From Pseudomonadota bacterium (GTDB lineage Bacteria > Pseudomonadota > Gammaproteobacteria > Burkholderiales > SG8-39): a DNA stretch of 64,000 nucleotides. The DNA lies in contig CANGMI010000001.1 of assembly GCA_947455195.1 (NCBI GenBank), positions 558,001 through 622,000 on the forward strand, written 5' to 3'. Both the position numbers and the translations under genes were made by a program. The notes beneath the pieces were generated by a model. It was not told the DNA's origin. It saw nothing but the letters and a program-made list of their open reading frames with translations, and made no database searches. Numbering within the stretch: the first letter of the stretch is position 1; every line of letters begins with the position of its first letter. Below, piece after piece: positions 42,583 to 52,211 of this stretch.

Positions 42583-42771
42583 GCCGGGGGATGTCCTGTA
42601 GCCGAGGCCGAAGCCCTCGATTATATCGATCGGCCGATGACACCTTGCGGAACGATGCAACGGTGACGGGTCGACGGCGGGGCATCCCTGAAGGCTGCGG
42701 CAGCGGCATGTTAAAATTCCGGGTTTGCAGGCCTTGCTGCTGCCACCCTTCCCGACGCTTCCGAGGTCACG

Positions 42772-43953
42772 ATGACATCGCACGTGATGAACACCTATGC
42801 CCGCCAGCCCGTGACCTTCAGTCATGGCAAGGGCGCATGGCTCTGGGACGAGGCGGGCAACCGCTACCTGGACGCCCTCGCAGGCATCGCGGTCAACGGG
42901 GTCGGTCACGCCCATCCGCGCCTCACGGCGGCCATCGCCGATCAGGCAGGGCGCCTCATCCACACCTCGAACATCTACGGCGTCCGGCATCAGGAAACGC
43001 TGGCCGACCGACTCTGTTCGCTCTCGGGCATGCAGGAGGTGTTCTTCTGCTCATCCGGCGCCGAGGCCAACGAAGCGGCGATCAAGCTTGCGCGAATGCA
43101 CGGTCACAACAAGGGCATCGCCTGCCCCACCGTCATCGTGATGGAACATGCGTGGCACGGACGCACCATCGCCACGCTCGCCGCCACCGGCAGCGCCAAG
43201 GCGCAGGCGGGGTTCGGCCCGATGCCCGAGGGCTTCCTGCGGGTACCCTACAACGACCGCGCAGCGCTCGAAGCGGCTGCCAGTGCCAACCCGGATGTCG
43301 TCGCCGTCCTGATGGAAGTGCTGCAGGGCGAGGGAGGCATTCATGTTGCCGACAAGGCCTATGTCGAGTACGCGGCCGCGCTCTGCCGCGAGCGCGGCTG
43401 GCTCTTCATGCTTGATGAAGTGCAGTCGGGCATCGGCCGCACCGGCACCTGGTTCGGATACCAGCACTTTGACGTGAAGCCCGATGTCGTCACGCTCGCC
43501 AAGGGCCTGGGATCGGGCGTCCCCATCGGCGCAGCGATGACCGCCGGCCTGGCAGCCGGGCTCTTCAAGCCGGGTAACCATGGCTCCACCTTCGGTGGCG
43601 GACCGCTGGCCTGCCGCGCCGCCATCGAGACCCTCGCCATCATGGAAGACGAGGGCCTGCTCGCCAACGCGGCCGAGCGCGGCGAGCAGATCCGCACCGC
43701 GCTGGGTGCGACCCTGGCCGATGTGAGTGCGGTGCGCGCCATTCGGGGCATGGGCCTCATGATCGGCATCGAACTCGACCGTCCCTGTGGCGAACTGGTT
43801 GGCATCGCGTTGAAGTCGGGCCTTCTCATCAACGTGACGCGCGACACGGTCGTGCGCCTGCTGCCGCCGCTCATCCTGTCCGCCACCGAAGCCCACGAAC
43901 TGGTCGCTCGTCTCGGCCAACTCATCCGCACGTTCGCCAGCACCCCAGCCTGA
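42772..43953 (+). CDS. argD: Acetylornithine aminotransferase
   Basis: 393-residue class III PLP aminotransferase. Seen: DEAGNRYLDALAGIAVNGVGHAHP, the phosphate-binding FFCSSGAEANEAAIKLAR, MEHAWHGRT, LDEVQSGIGRTG, and the PLP lysine in TLAKGLGSGVPIGA. Its position just upstream of argF and argG supports arginine biosynthesis rather than ornithine or GABA catabolism. ATG at 42772 has GAGG about 6 bases upstream; a second ATG is at 42787. A TAAAAT (42712-42717) could be the -10 box in the 189-base gap before it. Confidence 0.93.
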   Translation: MTSHVMNTYARQPVTFSHGKGAWLWDEAGNRYLDALAGIAVNGVGHAHPRLTAAIADQAGRLIHTSNIYGVRHQETLADRLCSLSGMQEVFFCSSGAEANEAAIKLARMHGHNKGIACPTVIVMEHAWHGRTIATLAATGSAKAQAGFGPMPEGFLRVPYNDRAALEAAASANPDVVAVLMEVLQGEGGIHVADKAYVEYAAALCRERGWLFMLDEVQSGIGRTGTWFGYQHFDVKPDVVTLAKGLGSGVPIGAAMTAGLAAGLFKPGNHGSTFGGGPLACRAAIETLAIMEDEGLLANAAERGEQIRTALGATLADVSAVRAIRGMGLMIGIELDRPCGELVGIALKSGLLINVTRDTVVRLLPPLILSATEAHELVARLGQLIRTFASTPA

Positions 43954-43968
43954 CCCGGAGTCTTTCCC

Positions 43969-44892
43969 TTGAGCCCCAGCCGGCACTATCTCCAGTTTCT
44001 CGACTTCGATCTGCAGGAATACCTGTATCTGTTCGAACGCACCCGCTGGATCAAGGACCGATTCAAGCGCTACGAGCGCTACTGGCCGCTGCAGGACCGC
44101 ACGCTGGTGATGATCTTCGAGAAGAATTCGACGCGCACCCGACTGTCGTTCGAAGCCGGCATGCAGCAACTGGGGGGCGCCGCAATATTCCTGTCGACCC
44201 GCGACTCGCAATTGGGGCGCGGCGAACCGGTCGAGGACGCGGCTCAGGTGATCTCGCGCATGTCCGACATCGTGATGATCCGCACCTTCGAGCAGGAGAT
44301 TCTCGAACGCTTCGCGCGCAACTCGCGGGTGCCGGTCATCAACGGCCTCACCAACGAATACCACCCCTGCCAGATCCTTGCCGACATCTTCACCTACATC
44401 GAGCACCGCGGATCGATCGAGGGCAAGACCGTGGCCTGGATCGGCGACTCGAACAACGTCTGCAACACCTGGCTGCAGGCAGCCACGGTGTTCGGTTTCA
44501 ACGTGCATGTCTCTACGCCGCCCGGCTATGAGGTGGAAGCCGAGCGCGCTGGGGTCTACGATGACCGGTTCTACGAATCGTTTGCCGACCCGATGGACGC
44601 GGTGCGTGGTGCCGATCTGGTAACCACCGACGTGTGGACCAGCATGGGGTTCGAAGCCGAGAACGACGAGCGATTGCGCGACTTCCAGGACTGGCAGGTC
44701 GACGCAGAGATGATGCGCGCCGCCGCGCCCGAAGCGCTCTTCATGCATTGCCTGCCCGCCCATCGCGGCGAGGAAGTGGCCGCCGAGGTGATCGACGGTC
44801 CGCACAGCGTCGTCTGGGAGGAGGCCGAGAACCGGCTGCATACCCAGAAGGCACTCCTTGAATTTCTGGTCATTGGAAAGCAGAACTCATGA
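43969..44892 (+). CDS. argF: Ornithine carbamoyltransferase
   Basis: 307 residues, forming citrulline from ornithine and carbamoyl phosphate. Carbamoyl-phosphate loop [12 protein letters not shown], the HPCQILADI motif, the ornithine-binding [10 protein letters not shown] and the catalytic [11 protein letters not shown] are all intact. The start is TTG at 43969 with CCGGAG about 8 bases before it; no in-frame ATG exists near the family start. Ends with an ATGA overlap into argG. Confidence 0.96.
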   Translation: MSPSRHYLQFLDFDLQEYLYLFERTRWIKDRFKRYERYWPLQDRTLVMIFEKNSTRTRLSFEAGMQQLGGAAIFLSTRDSQLGRGEPVEDAAQVISRMSDIVMIRTFEQEILERFARNSRVPVINGLTNEYHPCQILADIFTYIEHRGSIEGKTVAWIGDSNNVCNTWLQAATVFGFNVHVSTPPGYEVEAERAGVYDDRFYESFADPMDAVRGADLVTTDVWTSMGFEAENDERLRDFQDWQVDAEMMRAAAPEALFMHCLPAHRGEEVAAEVIDGPHSVVWEEAENRLHTQKALLEFLVIGKQNS

Positions 44893-46121
44893 GCGATATC
44901 AAGAAGGTCGTGCTCGCCTATTCGGGCGGTCTGGACACCTCGGTGATCCTGAAGTGGCTGCAGGACACCTACGGCTGCGAGGTCATCACCTTCACCGCCG
45001 ACATCGGCCAGGGCGAGGAAGTGGCCCCGGCGCGCAAGAAGGCGCAGATGATGGGCGTGAAGCAGATCTTCATCGAGGATCTGCGCGAGGAGTTCGTGCG
45101 CGACTTCGTGTTTCCGATGTTCCGCGCCAACGCAGTCTACGAAGGCGAATACCTGCTCGGCACCTCGATCGCGCGGCCACTGATCGCCAAGCGCCTCGTG
45201 GAGATCGCGCGTCAGGTTGATGCAGACGCCATCTCGCACGGCGCCACCGGCAAGGGCAATGATCAGGTGCGCTTCGAACTGGGCGCCTATGCCCTCATGC
45301 CCAACGTGAAGGTCATCGCCCCCTGGCGTGAGTGGGATCTGCTCTCACGCGAAAAGCTGCTCGCCTACGCCGACAAGAACGGTATCCCGGTCGACTTCAA
45401 GAAGCGAAAGGGCGGCGCACCCTATTCGATGGACGCCAACCTGCTGCACATCTCGTATGAAGGCGGCGTGCTCGAAGACCCCGACTTCGAACCCGAAGAT
45501 TCGATGTGGCGCATCACCGTGTCGCCCGAGAAGGCACCTGCCAAGCCCGAGATGCTCGAATTGCGCTACCAGCACGGCGATATCGTGGCCGTGAATGGCC
45601 GCAAGATGAGCCCGGCCAAGGTGCTCACCGAACTGAACCGCATCGGTGGCGCGCACGGCATTGGCCGCCTCGACATGGTCGAGAACCGCTACGTCGGCAT
45701 GAAGTCGCGCGGCTGCTACGAAACCCCGGGCGGCACCATCATGCTGCGCGCCCACCGTGCGATGGAATCGATCACGCTCGATCGCGAGGTGCTGGCGCTG
45801 AAGGACGACCTGATGTCGCGTTACGCGCGCCTGGTCTACAACGGCTACTGGTTCAGCCCCGAACGCGTGCTGCTGCAGTCCCTCATCGACCAGTCGCAGG
45901 TGCCGGTGAACGGCCGGGTGCGGCTCAAGCTCTACAAGGGCACGGTGCTCGTCACCGGACGCGAGTCGAAGACCGATTCGCTGTTCGACCCGGCGATCTC
46001 CACGTTCGACGATGACGGTGGCGCCTACAACCAGGCCGATGCGGCCGGCTTCATCAAGCTGAACGCACTGCGACTGCGCATCGCTGCCAATCTGGGCGCC
46101 AAGCGCCGCCCGAAGAAGTGA
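44889..46121 (+). CDS. argG: Argininosuccinate synthase
   Basis: 410-residue ATP-dependent ligase of citrulline and aspartate. N-terminal pyrophosphatase-type loop [11 protein letters not shown], then [29 protein letters not shown] and [14 protein letters not shown] identify it clearly. Coupled by 4-base overlaps to argF upstream and to a hydratase-like gene downstream. argH (the next step) is not in the window. Confidence 0.97.
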   Translation: MSDIKKVVLAYSGGLDTSVILKWLQDTYGCEVITFTADIGQGEEVAPARKKAQMMGVKQIFIEDLREEFVRDFVFPMFRANAVYEGEYLLGTSIARPLIAKRLVEIARQVDADAISHGATGKGNDQVRFELGAYALMPNVKVIAPWREWDLLSREKLLAYADKNGIPVDFKKRKGGAPYSMDANLLHISYEGGVLEDPDFEPEDSMWRITVSPEKAPAKPEMLELRYQHGDIVAVNGRKMSPAKVLTELNRIGGAHGIGRLDMVENRYVGMKSRGCYETPGGTIMLRAHRAMESITLDREVLALKDDLMSRYARLVYNGYWFSPERVLLQSLIDQSQVPVNGRVRLKLYKGTVLVTGRESKTDSLFDPAISTFDDDGGAYNQADAAGFIKLNALRLRIAANLGAKRRPKK

Positions 46122-46876
46122 CACCGGGGCTGGCGGCGGTCGACCTGCTGGAAGCTGCGTGGCATTCGCACACGCTGCTTGACGGTCTGCCCGCTGCCCT
46201 GCAGCCCGCCTCGATCGAGGCTGCCTACGCCCTGCAGTCGGCCCTGGTGGAGCGACTGGGTGGGCATGCCGGCTGGAAGGTCGGGGCAGCAGACGCGCAG
46301 TCGGAACCGGGATGTTCGATGCTGCCGCGCGTGTGCGTACTCGCCGATGGTGCTCGCATCGAAGCTTCGCGGTTCGGGTTTCGGGGGCTCGAAGTCGAGG
46401 TCGGATTCGAGTTTGGCGAGGACCTGCCCGCCGACCCGGCAGCCTGCACCTTCGACCGGATCATCGCGGCCGTTGCCGTGGTGCGCCCCACGATGGAAAT
46501 CGTCGCGTCGCGCTACAGCCAGTGGCGTACCCGCAGCCCGGCCGAACAGCTGGCCGATCTGGGGTCGCACGGCGTGCTGGTGGTGGGGGCTCCGGTCGCC
46601 GGCATCCATCCGGCCGACATCGACTCAACCACGCTCGAAGCCGTGCTCTCCTGCAATGGCACCGAGGTCGCACGACGTCGCGGCGCCAATACGGCGGGCG
46701 ATGTACGACGTCTGCTGGCCTGGCTCGGGCCGCATGCCGCCATGCGCGGTCGACCCATCAGGGCCGGCGACATCGTGACGACAGGTTCATGCAGCGGACT
46801 GATCGAGGGTTCTGCCGGCGAGCGCTATGCCGGTACACCGGGCGCACTCGGCACGGTGAACCTCACCCTCATCTGA
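46118..46876 (+). CDS. 2-keto-4-pentenoate hydratase family protein
   Basis: 252 residues of the fumarylacetoacetate hydrolase / 2-oxopent-4-enoate hydratase superfamily: [22 protein letters not shown] at the N-terminus, the metal-binding [24 protein letters not shown] and [11 protein letters not shown]. Relatives hydrate dienoates in meta-cleavage pathways, but stand-alone members of unknown substrate are common. The start is GTG at 46118, overlapping the argG stop by 4 bases (GTGA), so it is translated with the arginine genes although no role in arginine synthesis is known to me. Confidence 0.85.
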   Translation: MTPGLAAVDLLEAAWHSHTLLDGLPAALQPASIEAAYALQSALVERLGGHAGWKVGAADAQSEPGCSMLPRVCVLADGARIEASRFGFRGLEVEVGFEFGEDLPADPAACTFDRIIAAVAVVRPTMEIVASRYSQWRTRSPAEQLADLGSHGVLVVGAPVAGIHPADIDSTTLEAVLSCNGTEVARRRGANTAGDVRRLLAWLGPHAAMRGRPIRAGDIVTTGSCSGLIEGSAGERYAGTPGALGTVNLTLI

Positions 46877-46924
46877 CCCGACGCGCACAAGGCAGGACCT
46901 CACCCCAGGTTTGCCCCCGGGGTT

Positions 46925-47848
46925 TCAGCCCGCGGCGGGGTGCCGTGCCTTCCAGTGCCGGGCGATATCGATCCGGCGGCAGACCCAGACACGGTCGTGA
47001 CCCTCGATGTGGTCGAGGAATCGTTGCAGGGCCGCGAATCGACCGGGCCTGCCGATGAGGCGGCAGTGCAAGCCGATCGAGAGCATCCTGGGTGCCTCCG
47101 CGCCCTCGGCGTAGAGAACATCGAAGGCGTCGCGCAGGTAGGTCAGGAACTGCTCGCCGCTGTTGAAGCCCCCCGGCGTGGCAAAGCGCATGTCGTTGGT
47201 GTCGAGCGTGTAGGGCACGACCAGATGCTGTACGCGATCACCGGCGCTGGTCTGCACCGTGGTCCAGAACGGCAAATCATCGCCGTAGTAGTCGCTGTCG
47301 TACTCGAAGCCACCCGCCTCGACCAGCAACTGTCGGGTATTGGGGCTGTCGCGCCCGGTATACCAGCCCAGCGGCCACTGCCCTCCGGTGAGCCGTCGGA
47401 TCGACTCGGTGCCGAGGCGCATGTGTTCGCGCTCCAAGGCCGGATCGGCATCCTGATAGTGGATCCAGCGCCAGCCATGACAGGCAATTTCATGCCCATG
47501 CTCGACCATCGCGGCGGCCAGGTCGGGGTGGCGCTCGAGCGCCATCCCGACCCCGAACACGGTGAGCGGCAGGCCACGGCGCTTGAACTCGCGCAGGATG
47601 CGCCACACCCCGGCGCGCGATCCATACTCGTAGATCGACTCCATGCTCATGTGACGGGCCGGGTAGGACGCCGCACCGACGATCTCGGACAGGAACTGCT
47701 CGGACCCTGCATCACCATGGAGCACGCAGTTTTCGCCGCCCTCCTCGTAGTTGAGCACGAACTGCACGGCGATACGGGCATTGCCTGGCCAGTCGGCCTG
47801 GGGGACCTGTTCGCCATAGCCGATGAGGTCACGCGGATAGCTTGTCAT
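46925..47848 (-). CDS. puuE: Allantoinase PuuE (polysaccharide-deacetylase-like)
   Basis: 307-residue cytoplasmic protein of the NodB/polysaccharide deacetylase fold, in the PuuE group that hydrolyses allantoin to allantoate without the usual metal site of amidohydrolase-type allantoinases. Typical pieces: YPRDLIGYGEQVPQADWPG, VQFVLNYEEGGENCVLHGD, EIACHGWRWIHYQ and LGWYTGRDSPNTRQLLVEAGGFEYDSD split over the middle. ATG at 47848 has TTGGAG 5 bases upstream, so longer open frames are not needed. Divergent from uraD, whose product makes allantoin. Confidence 0.9.
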   Translation of the reverse strand: MTSYPRDLIGYGEQVPQADWPGNARIAVQFVLNYEEGGENCVLHGDAGSEQFLSEIVGAASYPARHMSMESIYEYGSRAGVWRILREFKRRGLPLTVFGVGMALERHPDLAAAMVEHGHEIACHGWRWIHYQDADPALEREHMRLGTESIRRLTGGQWPLGWYTGRDSPNTRQLLVEAGGFEYDSDYYGDDLPFWTTVQTSAGDRVQHLVVPYTLDTNDMRFATPGGFNSGEQFLTYLRDAFDVLYAEGAEAPRMLSIGLHCRLIGRPGRFAALQRFLDHIEGHDRVWVCRRIDIARHWKARHPAAG

Positions 47849-47949
47849 GGGAACTCCAACGGCAGCCGAATGAGGAAACCGCAGGGGCGCTGCGAACCAA
47901 CCCCGCATCGACCCGGCACCGGCAGCGAAGACCCGACCGGCCCCGCGAC

Positions 47950-47955
47950 TATAAT
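47950..47955 (+). promoter_or_regulatory. -10 box (TATAAT) before uraD
   Basis: Perfect TATAAT 36 bases before the uraD ATG in the 143-base gap between puuE and uraD. The -35 region (around 47927) is a poor match, which often means an activator is needed. It should drive uraD and the two transport-related genes that follow. Confidence 0.5.
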
Positions 47956-47991
47956 GAGTTCTGCGCGTTCCAGACACATGACCGGCCTGCG

Positions 47992-48519
47992 ATGACCTCC
48001 CCTGCCCTCACGCTCGATCAGATCAACCGGATGTCCAGCAGCGAGTTCTCGCGTGCCTTCGGGCGGGTCTTCGAGCACTCGCCCTGGATCGCTGAACGAT
48101 CCTTCGCGGCCCGCCCGTTTGCCTCGATCGATGCGCTGCATGGCGCCATGTGCACCGTGGTACGCGAAGCCTCCGAGACAGAGCAACGGGCCCTGCTCGC
48201 CGCGCACCCTGCGCTGGCGGGGCGTGAGGCCATCCAGGGCGAACTCACGGCTGAATCGACGCGCGAGCAAGCCGCTGCCGGACTGGACGCGCTGAGCCGA
48301 GCCGAGATGGCGCGCATCGGCGAGCTGAACGAGGCTCACGCCGCACGCTTCGGCTTTCCCTTCATCATTGCGGTACGGCTGAACACCAAGGCGCAGATAT
48401 TCGCCGAGTTCGAGCGCAGGCTGCAGTTCGACCCGGCGGCGGAACGCCTCGCCTGCCTCGAGCAGGTCTATCTCATCACCCGCCTGCGCCTGGGTGATCT
48501 GGCAAGCGCTCAGTCTTAG
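47992..48519 (+). CDS. uraD: OHCU decarboxylase UraD
   Basis: 175 residues converting 2-oxo-4-hydroxy-4-carboxy-5-ureidoimidazoline to S-allantoin, the step after urate oxidase and HIU hydrolase. Family marks: HPALAGREA with the catalytic His, STREQAAAGLDAL with the catalytic Glu/Gln region, and LNEAHAARFGFPFIIAVR. Coupled to the next gene, whose GTG start directly follows its stop. Urate oxidase and HIU hydrolase genes are not in the window. Confidence 0.92.
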   Translation: MTSPALTLDQINRMSSSEFSRAFGRVFEHSPWIAERSFAARPFASIDALHGAMCTVVREASETEQRALLAAHPALAGREAIQGELTAESTREQAAAGLDALSRAEMARIGELNEAHAARFGFPFIIAVRLNTKAQIFAEFERRLQFDPAAERLACLEQVYLITRLRLGDLASAQS

Positions 48520-49638
48520 GTGAACATCTCGCGCCTGACGCGTCGCGAGTGGCTCGGCCTGGGCCTGGGTCTCCCGCTTGCCGGCTGCTCGAGCCATGTC
48601 GATCGCATCGAGCGCGGACCCCTGGCCATCGTGCTCGATAGCCCGCCATCTGCCGAGACGGGTGCGGCCTGGGGCAGCGCCTACGCGCGACTGCTCGCAG
48701 CGCTCTCGCCTGCGGGACGACCACAACCCATCAGGCTCGTACCGCATGTCGCCCTCCCCGGCGCTGATCCACGCGCCCTCCTGCGCAAGCTGGCCGCCTC
48801 GGATGTGCGCATGGTGGTCTGCGTGGGTGAACGCTTCGACGCCGCCTTGAAGGACGTGGCACGTGAACGGGCGGGCCAACGATTCACCACGCTGGGCGGC
48901 GCAATCAGTGCACCGGGCGTGGCCTGCTATCGCCCACGCGAAGCGGAAACGGCGTGGCTCGCTGGCTATCTGGCCACACGCCTCACCGGTGGACGCCCTG
49001 TCGCCTTCCAGATGCCACGCGAGGGCGCAGGCCTGAGGGCCGAGACAGCCGAGGGCAGCGAGCGTCCGGTTGCGGCACGGCGGCTTGCCGCCTTCAGCAG
49101 CGGCGCGCGGCGCGCCGATTCAGCTGTCGATATCCGGGTGATGGATGCCGACCTGTCACCGGCCGCGCTGGTCTCACGCCTCGAGCAGGATGGCGTCAGC
49201 TGCGTCCATGCCAGCCTCGATTCGCGCTCGGCGCCCGTGGCCGCAGCGTTTGCCGCTCGCCCGCTTCGACTGATTGCCCATGAATGCGGCGAGGGCATGG
49301 TGACCCAGACGAGACCCATCGGACCCGCCGAAACCACCCTGACTGCGCCACGAGGTGCCCCGGGAGGCAGCGACCCGATCATTGCCACCATGACCCCGAA
49401 CCCGCCCTGGCTTGTGGGTCGCGCCTGTACCGACCCGAGCGTGCTGCTCGAGCGACTCCTCGCCGACATCTTCGATGGGGTCTGGCGCGCCGGCCTTGAA
49501 CGCAGCTTCGGCCTGCGCCAGCCAGCGCTGTTGCGGCTCGAAGTGGCGCAGGCGATCGATGCAGCGCTCCTTGCCGAACTCGAAACCGCAGCGTTCGACA
49601 TCCGGGCGGGTCGGATCCGGGTCGAAGGCAACCGCTGA
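48520..49638 (+). CDS. BMP/PnrA-family ABC receptor-like lipoprotein
   Basis: 372 residues with a lipoprotein signal (LGLGLGLPLAGC, Cys near residue 23), also preceded by a TRREW arginine pair. The rest resembles the Med/BMP (PnrA) group of nucleoside-binding receptors: RMVVCVGERFDAALKDVA, EAETAWLAGYLATRL and the late TDPSVLLERLLADIFDGVWRAG. The similarity is moderate. GTG at 48520 abuts the uraD stop. No ABC permease or ATPase is nearby, so it may share a distant transporter or have another role. Between uraD and an MFS gene, a purine or ureide ligand is plausible. Confidence 0.68.
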   Translation: MNISRLTRREWLGLGLGLPLAGCSSHVDRIERGPLAIVLDSPPSAETGAAWGSAYARLLAALSPAGRPQPIRLVPHVALPGADPRALLRKLAASDVRMVVCVGERFDAALKDVARERAGQRFTTLGGAISAPGVACYRPREAETAWLAGYLATRLTGGRPVAFQMPREGAGLRAETAEGSERPVAARRLAAFSSGARRADSAVDIRVMDADLSPAALVSRLEQDGVSCVHASLDSRSAPVAAAFAARPLRLIAHECGEGMVTQTRPIGPAETTLTAPRGAPGGSDPIIATMTPNPPWLVGRACTDPSVLLERLLADIFDGVWRAGLERSFGLRQPALLRLEVAQAIDAALLAELETAAFDIRAGRIRVEGNR

Positions 49639-50837
49639 TGCCCCACGTCCTGCCCGCTCACTGGCGTGCCGCGCTCCTGCTGAATCTGGTGATGCTGGTC
49701 GCATCGCTCGCGATCTTCACAGTGCCGGTGATGGCACCGGCCATCGCCCGTTCGCTCGCGGTAAACCCCTCGCTGCTCGGTGCCTGGTCGGCGCTGCTCT
49801 GGGGGTCTTCGCTCTTCACCGTCTTCACCGCAGGCCACTTCATCAGTCGCCACGGTGCGCTGCGGGCGTCACAGGCCTGCCTCGTGTTCTGCATGGCGGG
49901 TCTGGCCTGCGCCGCTACCGGCTGGCTGCCCGGCCTCGCGCTCGCGGCCATCCTGATCGGGCTCGGCCAGGGTCTGGAGACCCCAGCCAGTTCGGCACTG
50001 CTCGCACGCCTCACGCCACTGAACCGTCAGGCCCTCCTCTTCTCGGTGAAGCAGACCGGTGTGCAAGTGGCCGGCATGCTGGCCGGCATCGTGTTTCCGC
50101 TGCTCCTTCTTGCCACCTCGTGGCAGGGGGCGCTCCTCATGACCCTGGCGCTCACCGCAGCCATGGTACTCACCGTCGAACGACTGCGCGGCGAACTCGA
50201 ACCGCCGCAAAGCACGCGCGCCGGTGGCCTCACCATGCTCGCAGCCATGCGCCATGTGCGCGGTGACCCGCGCCTGGTGCGGCTCACCTTTGCCTCGTTT
50301 GCCTACATTGCCATGCAGGTGTGTGCGAACACCTTCCTCGTGACCTGGGCCGTCGCCGAACTCGGGGCCTCGCTGCTCGTGGCGGGCCAGGCCTTTGCGG
50401 CCATGCAGATCGGCGGCTTTCTGGGTCGGATAGCCTGGGGTCTCGTATGTGGCCCCCGCCTGCGCGCCCACAACGTGCTCATCGGACTTGGGGCCGGCAT
50501 GGCACTGTGCGCCGCAGGCCTCCATCTGCTGACACCACAAAGCCCACCCGCCCTGCTCGCAGCGCTGAGCCTTGCCACCGGACTCACCGTAGCCGGCTGG
50601 AACGGGCTCTTCCTCGCCGAGGTCGCGCGCCTGTCGCCCGCCGGCGAAGTGGGAAGAGTCACGAGCGCGAGCTTTCTCTTCGGCTCGGCCGGCCTCGTGC
50701 TCGGTCCGGTCATCTTCTCCGTCGTGGCCGCTGCCAGCAGTTACCGCAATGCCATGCTCATGATGGGGTGCATTGCCGGTCTCGGCATGATTGCCCTCCT
50801 GACCGGTCGCAGTGACCCGCAGGGCCGGCCGCTATAA
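49638..50837 (+). CDS. MFS transporter
   Basis: 399-residue integral membrane protein of the major facilitator superfamily with about 12 hydrophobic spans in two halves (for example [20 protein letters not shown] and [20 protein letters not shown]). The cytoplasmic loop after span 2 ([13 protein letters not shown]) and the segment [17 protein letters not shown] fit the CynX/NimT-like or general MFS group. Substrate unknown. ATG shares one base with the previous stop (TGATG). Operon position after uraD suggests import of a purine breakdown product, by inference only. Confidence 0.88.
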   Translation: MPHVLPAHWRAALLLNLVMLVASLAIFTVPVMAPAIARSLAVNPSLLGAWSALLWGSSLFTVFTAGHFISRHGALRASQACLVFCMAGLACAATGWLPGLALAAILIGLGQGLETPASSALLARLTPLNRQALLFSVKQTGVQVAGMLAGIVFPLLLLATSWQGALLMTLALTAAMVLTVERLRGELEPPQSTRAGGLTMLAAMRHVRGDPRLVRLTFASFAYIAMQVCANTFLVTWAVAELGASLLVAGQAFAAMQIGGFLGRIAWGLVCGPRLRAHNVLIGLGAGMALCAAGLHLLTPQSPPALLAALSLATGLTVAGWNGLFLAEVARLSPAGEVGRVTSASFLFGSAGLVLGPVIFSVVAAASSYRNAMLMMGCIAGLGMIALLTGRSDPQGRPL

Positions 50838-50838
50838 T
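50833..50838 (+). promoter_or_regulatory. -10 box (TATAAT) before yajQ
   Basis: Perfect TATAAT overlapping the stop codon of the MFS gene, 34 bases before the yajQ ATG, followed by CGGGGC, a G/C-rich discriminator. No good -35 hexamer. It suggests yajQ is transcribed separately from the uraD operon. Confidence 0.5.
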
Positions 50839-50872
50839 CGGGGCTTCCCGACTCCAGACCGCCCCCGCCAAG

Positions 50873-51358
50873 ATGCCCTCCTTCGATATCACCTCCGAAG
50901 TCGACAAGGTCGAGCTGCGCAATGTGCTCGAGCAGTCCAACAAGGAAATCTCCACGCGCTTCGATTTCAAGGGCTCCGATGCCCGTATCGAGGAAAAGGA
51001 CCTCGTCCTGACCCTGCATGCCGATGACGACTTCAAGCTGCGACAGGTCACCGATGTGCTCAATTCGAAGTGCGCCAAGCGTGGACTCGATGTGCGCGCC
51101 TTCGATCCGCAACCCCCGCAGACGGTGTCGGGCGGCCGCCTGAAGCAGGAGATCAAGGTTCGCAACGGCATCGACAGTGACAACGCCAAGCGCATCGTGC
51201 GCCTGATCAAGGACGCGAAGCTGAAGGTACAGGCCAGCATCCAGGGCGAGGCGGTGCGCGTCTCGGGCGCCAAGCGCGACGACCTGCAGGGTGCAATCGC
51301 GCTCGTTCGCACGTCGATCGACGACCTGCCCCTGCAGTACGGCAACTTCCGCGACTGA
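50873..51358 (+). CDS. yajQ: YajQ family nucleotide-binding protein
   Basis: 161 residues: [53 protein letters not shown], and the C-terminal [19 protein letters not shown] and [11 protein letters not shown] are diagnostic of YajQ. Some members bind cyclic di-GMP and act with LysR regulators; others bind tRNA or GTP. Which applies here cannot be told from sequence. Confidence 0.95.
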   Translation: MPSFDITSEVDKVELRNVLEQSNKEISTRFDFKGSDARIEEKDLVLTLHADDDFKLRQVTDVLNSKCAKRGLDVRAFDPQPPQTVSGGRLKQEIKVRNGIDSDNAKRIVRLIKDAKLKVQASIQGEAVRVSGAKRDDLQGAIALVRTSIDDLPLQYGNFRD

Positions 51359-51382
51359 CGCGAACCCCACCGGAGCACCTGC

Positions 51383-52174
51383 ATGATCGTGCGACAGATC
51401 TGGACGGCAAACGCCTACCGCAACTTCAATTACCTCATTGCCTGTGGCGAAACCGGTGAGGCCATCGCAATCGACCCGCTCGACCATGCACGCTGCCTCG
51501 CCGTCGCAAGGACCGAGGGCTGGACCATCACGCGCATCATCAACACCCATGAGCATCGCGACCACACCGGTGGCAATGCCGCGCTCGCAGCCGCAACCGG
51601 CGCATCCATCCTCGCGCACGCGAACGCCCGCGGCAAGATCGACGACATGGCTCAGGGCCTGGCAGCCGGCGACGTCATCAAGGTCGGGCGCACCGTCGAA
51701 CTCGAGGTGCTCGACACGCCTGGACACACGATGTGCCACGTCTGCCTGTGTGCACACGGCGACCGACCTGCGCTCTTCTGCGGCGATACCCTGTTCAATG
51801 CCGGTGCCGGCAACTGCCACAACGGCGGCAGTGCCGATGCGCTCTACGACACCTTTGCCAACCAGCTCGACCGTCTGCCCCCGGAGACCCTGATTTACCC
51901 CGGGCACGACTACATCGAGAACAACCTGCGGTTCACGCTCGATCGCGAACCGGGCAATGAGGCCGCCGGTGCGCTCCTCGAGACGGTGACCGGCCAGGAC
52001 CCGGACCATGCAATGGTGACAACCCTTGCCAAAGAGCGCGAAATCAACACCTTCTTCAGACTCGCAAGCCCCGGCGTGATCGAACGCCTGCGCGCAGCAT
52101 TTCCCGATCTTCCCGAGAAACCCGACGCGAAAACGGTCTTCGTTCGGCTGCGCGAACTGCGCAATTCATGGTGA
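51383..52174 (+). CDS. gloB: Hydroxyacylglutathione hydrolase (glyoxalase II)
   Basis: 263-residue metallo-beta-lactamase-fold hydrolase. Metal ligands are visible in NTHEHRDHTGGN (HxHxDH), DTPGHTMCHVC, CGDTLFNAGAGNC and YPGHDYIENN, followed by a C-terminal domain with TLAKEREINTFFR, which corresponds to the glutathione-binding K/R region of GloB. It converts S-lactoylglutathione to lactate. AGCACC before the ATG gives only a weak ribosome-binding site. Confidence 0.9.
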   Translation: MIVRQIWTANAYRNFNYLIACGETGEAIAIDPLDHARCLAVARTEGWTITRIINTHEHRDHTGGNAALAAATGASILAHANARGKIDDMAQGLAAGDVIKVGRTVELEVLDTPGHTMCHVCLCAHGDRPALFCGDTLFNAGAGNCHNGGSADALYDTFANQLDRLPPETLIYPGHDYIENNLRFTLDREPGNEAAGALLETVTGQDPDHAMVTTLAKEREINTFFRLASPGVIERLRAAFPDLPEKPDAKTVFVRLRELRNSW

Positions 52175-52211
52175 GCGCCCGCCGGACCGGCCAGCCGACA
52201 AGGAGACGTGC

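Noticed and set aside
43051-44841. 596-codon open frame antisense to argD/argF
   Set aside because: Same cause; spans two clear enzymes and resembles nothing known.
46877-46924. Terminator between the hydratase and puuE genes
   Set aside because: GC-rich palindromes such as CCCCGGGG are present but no stem with a proper loop is convincing.
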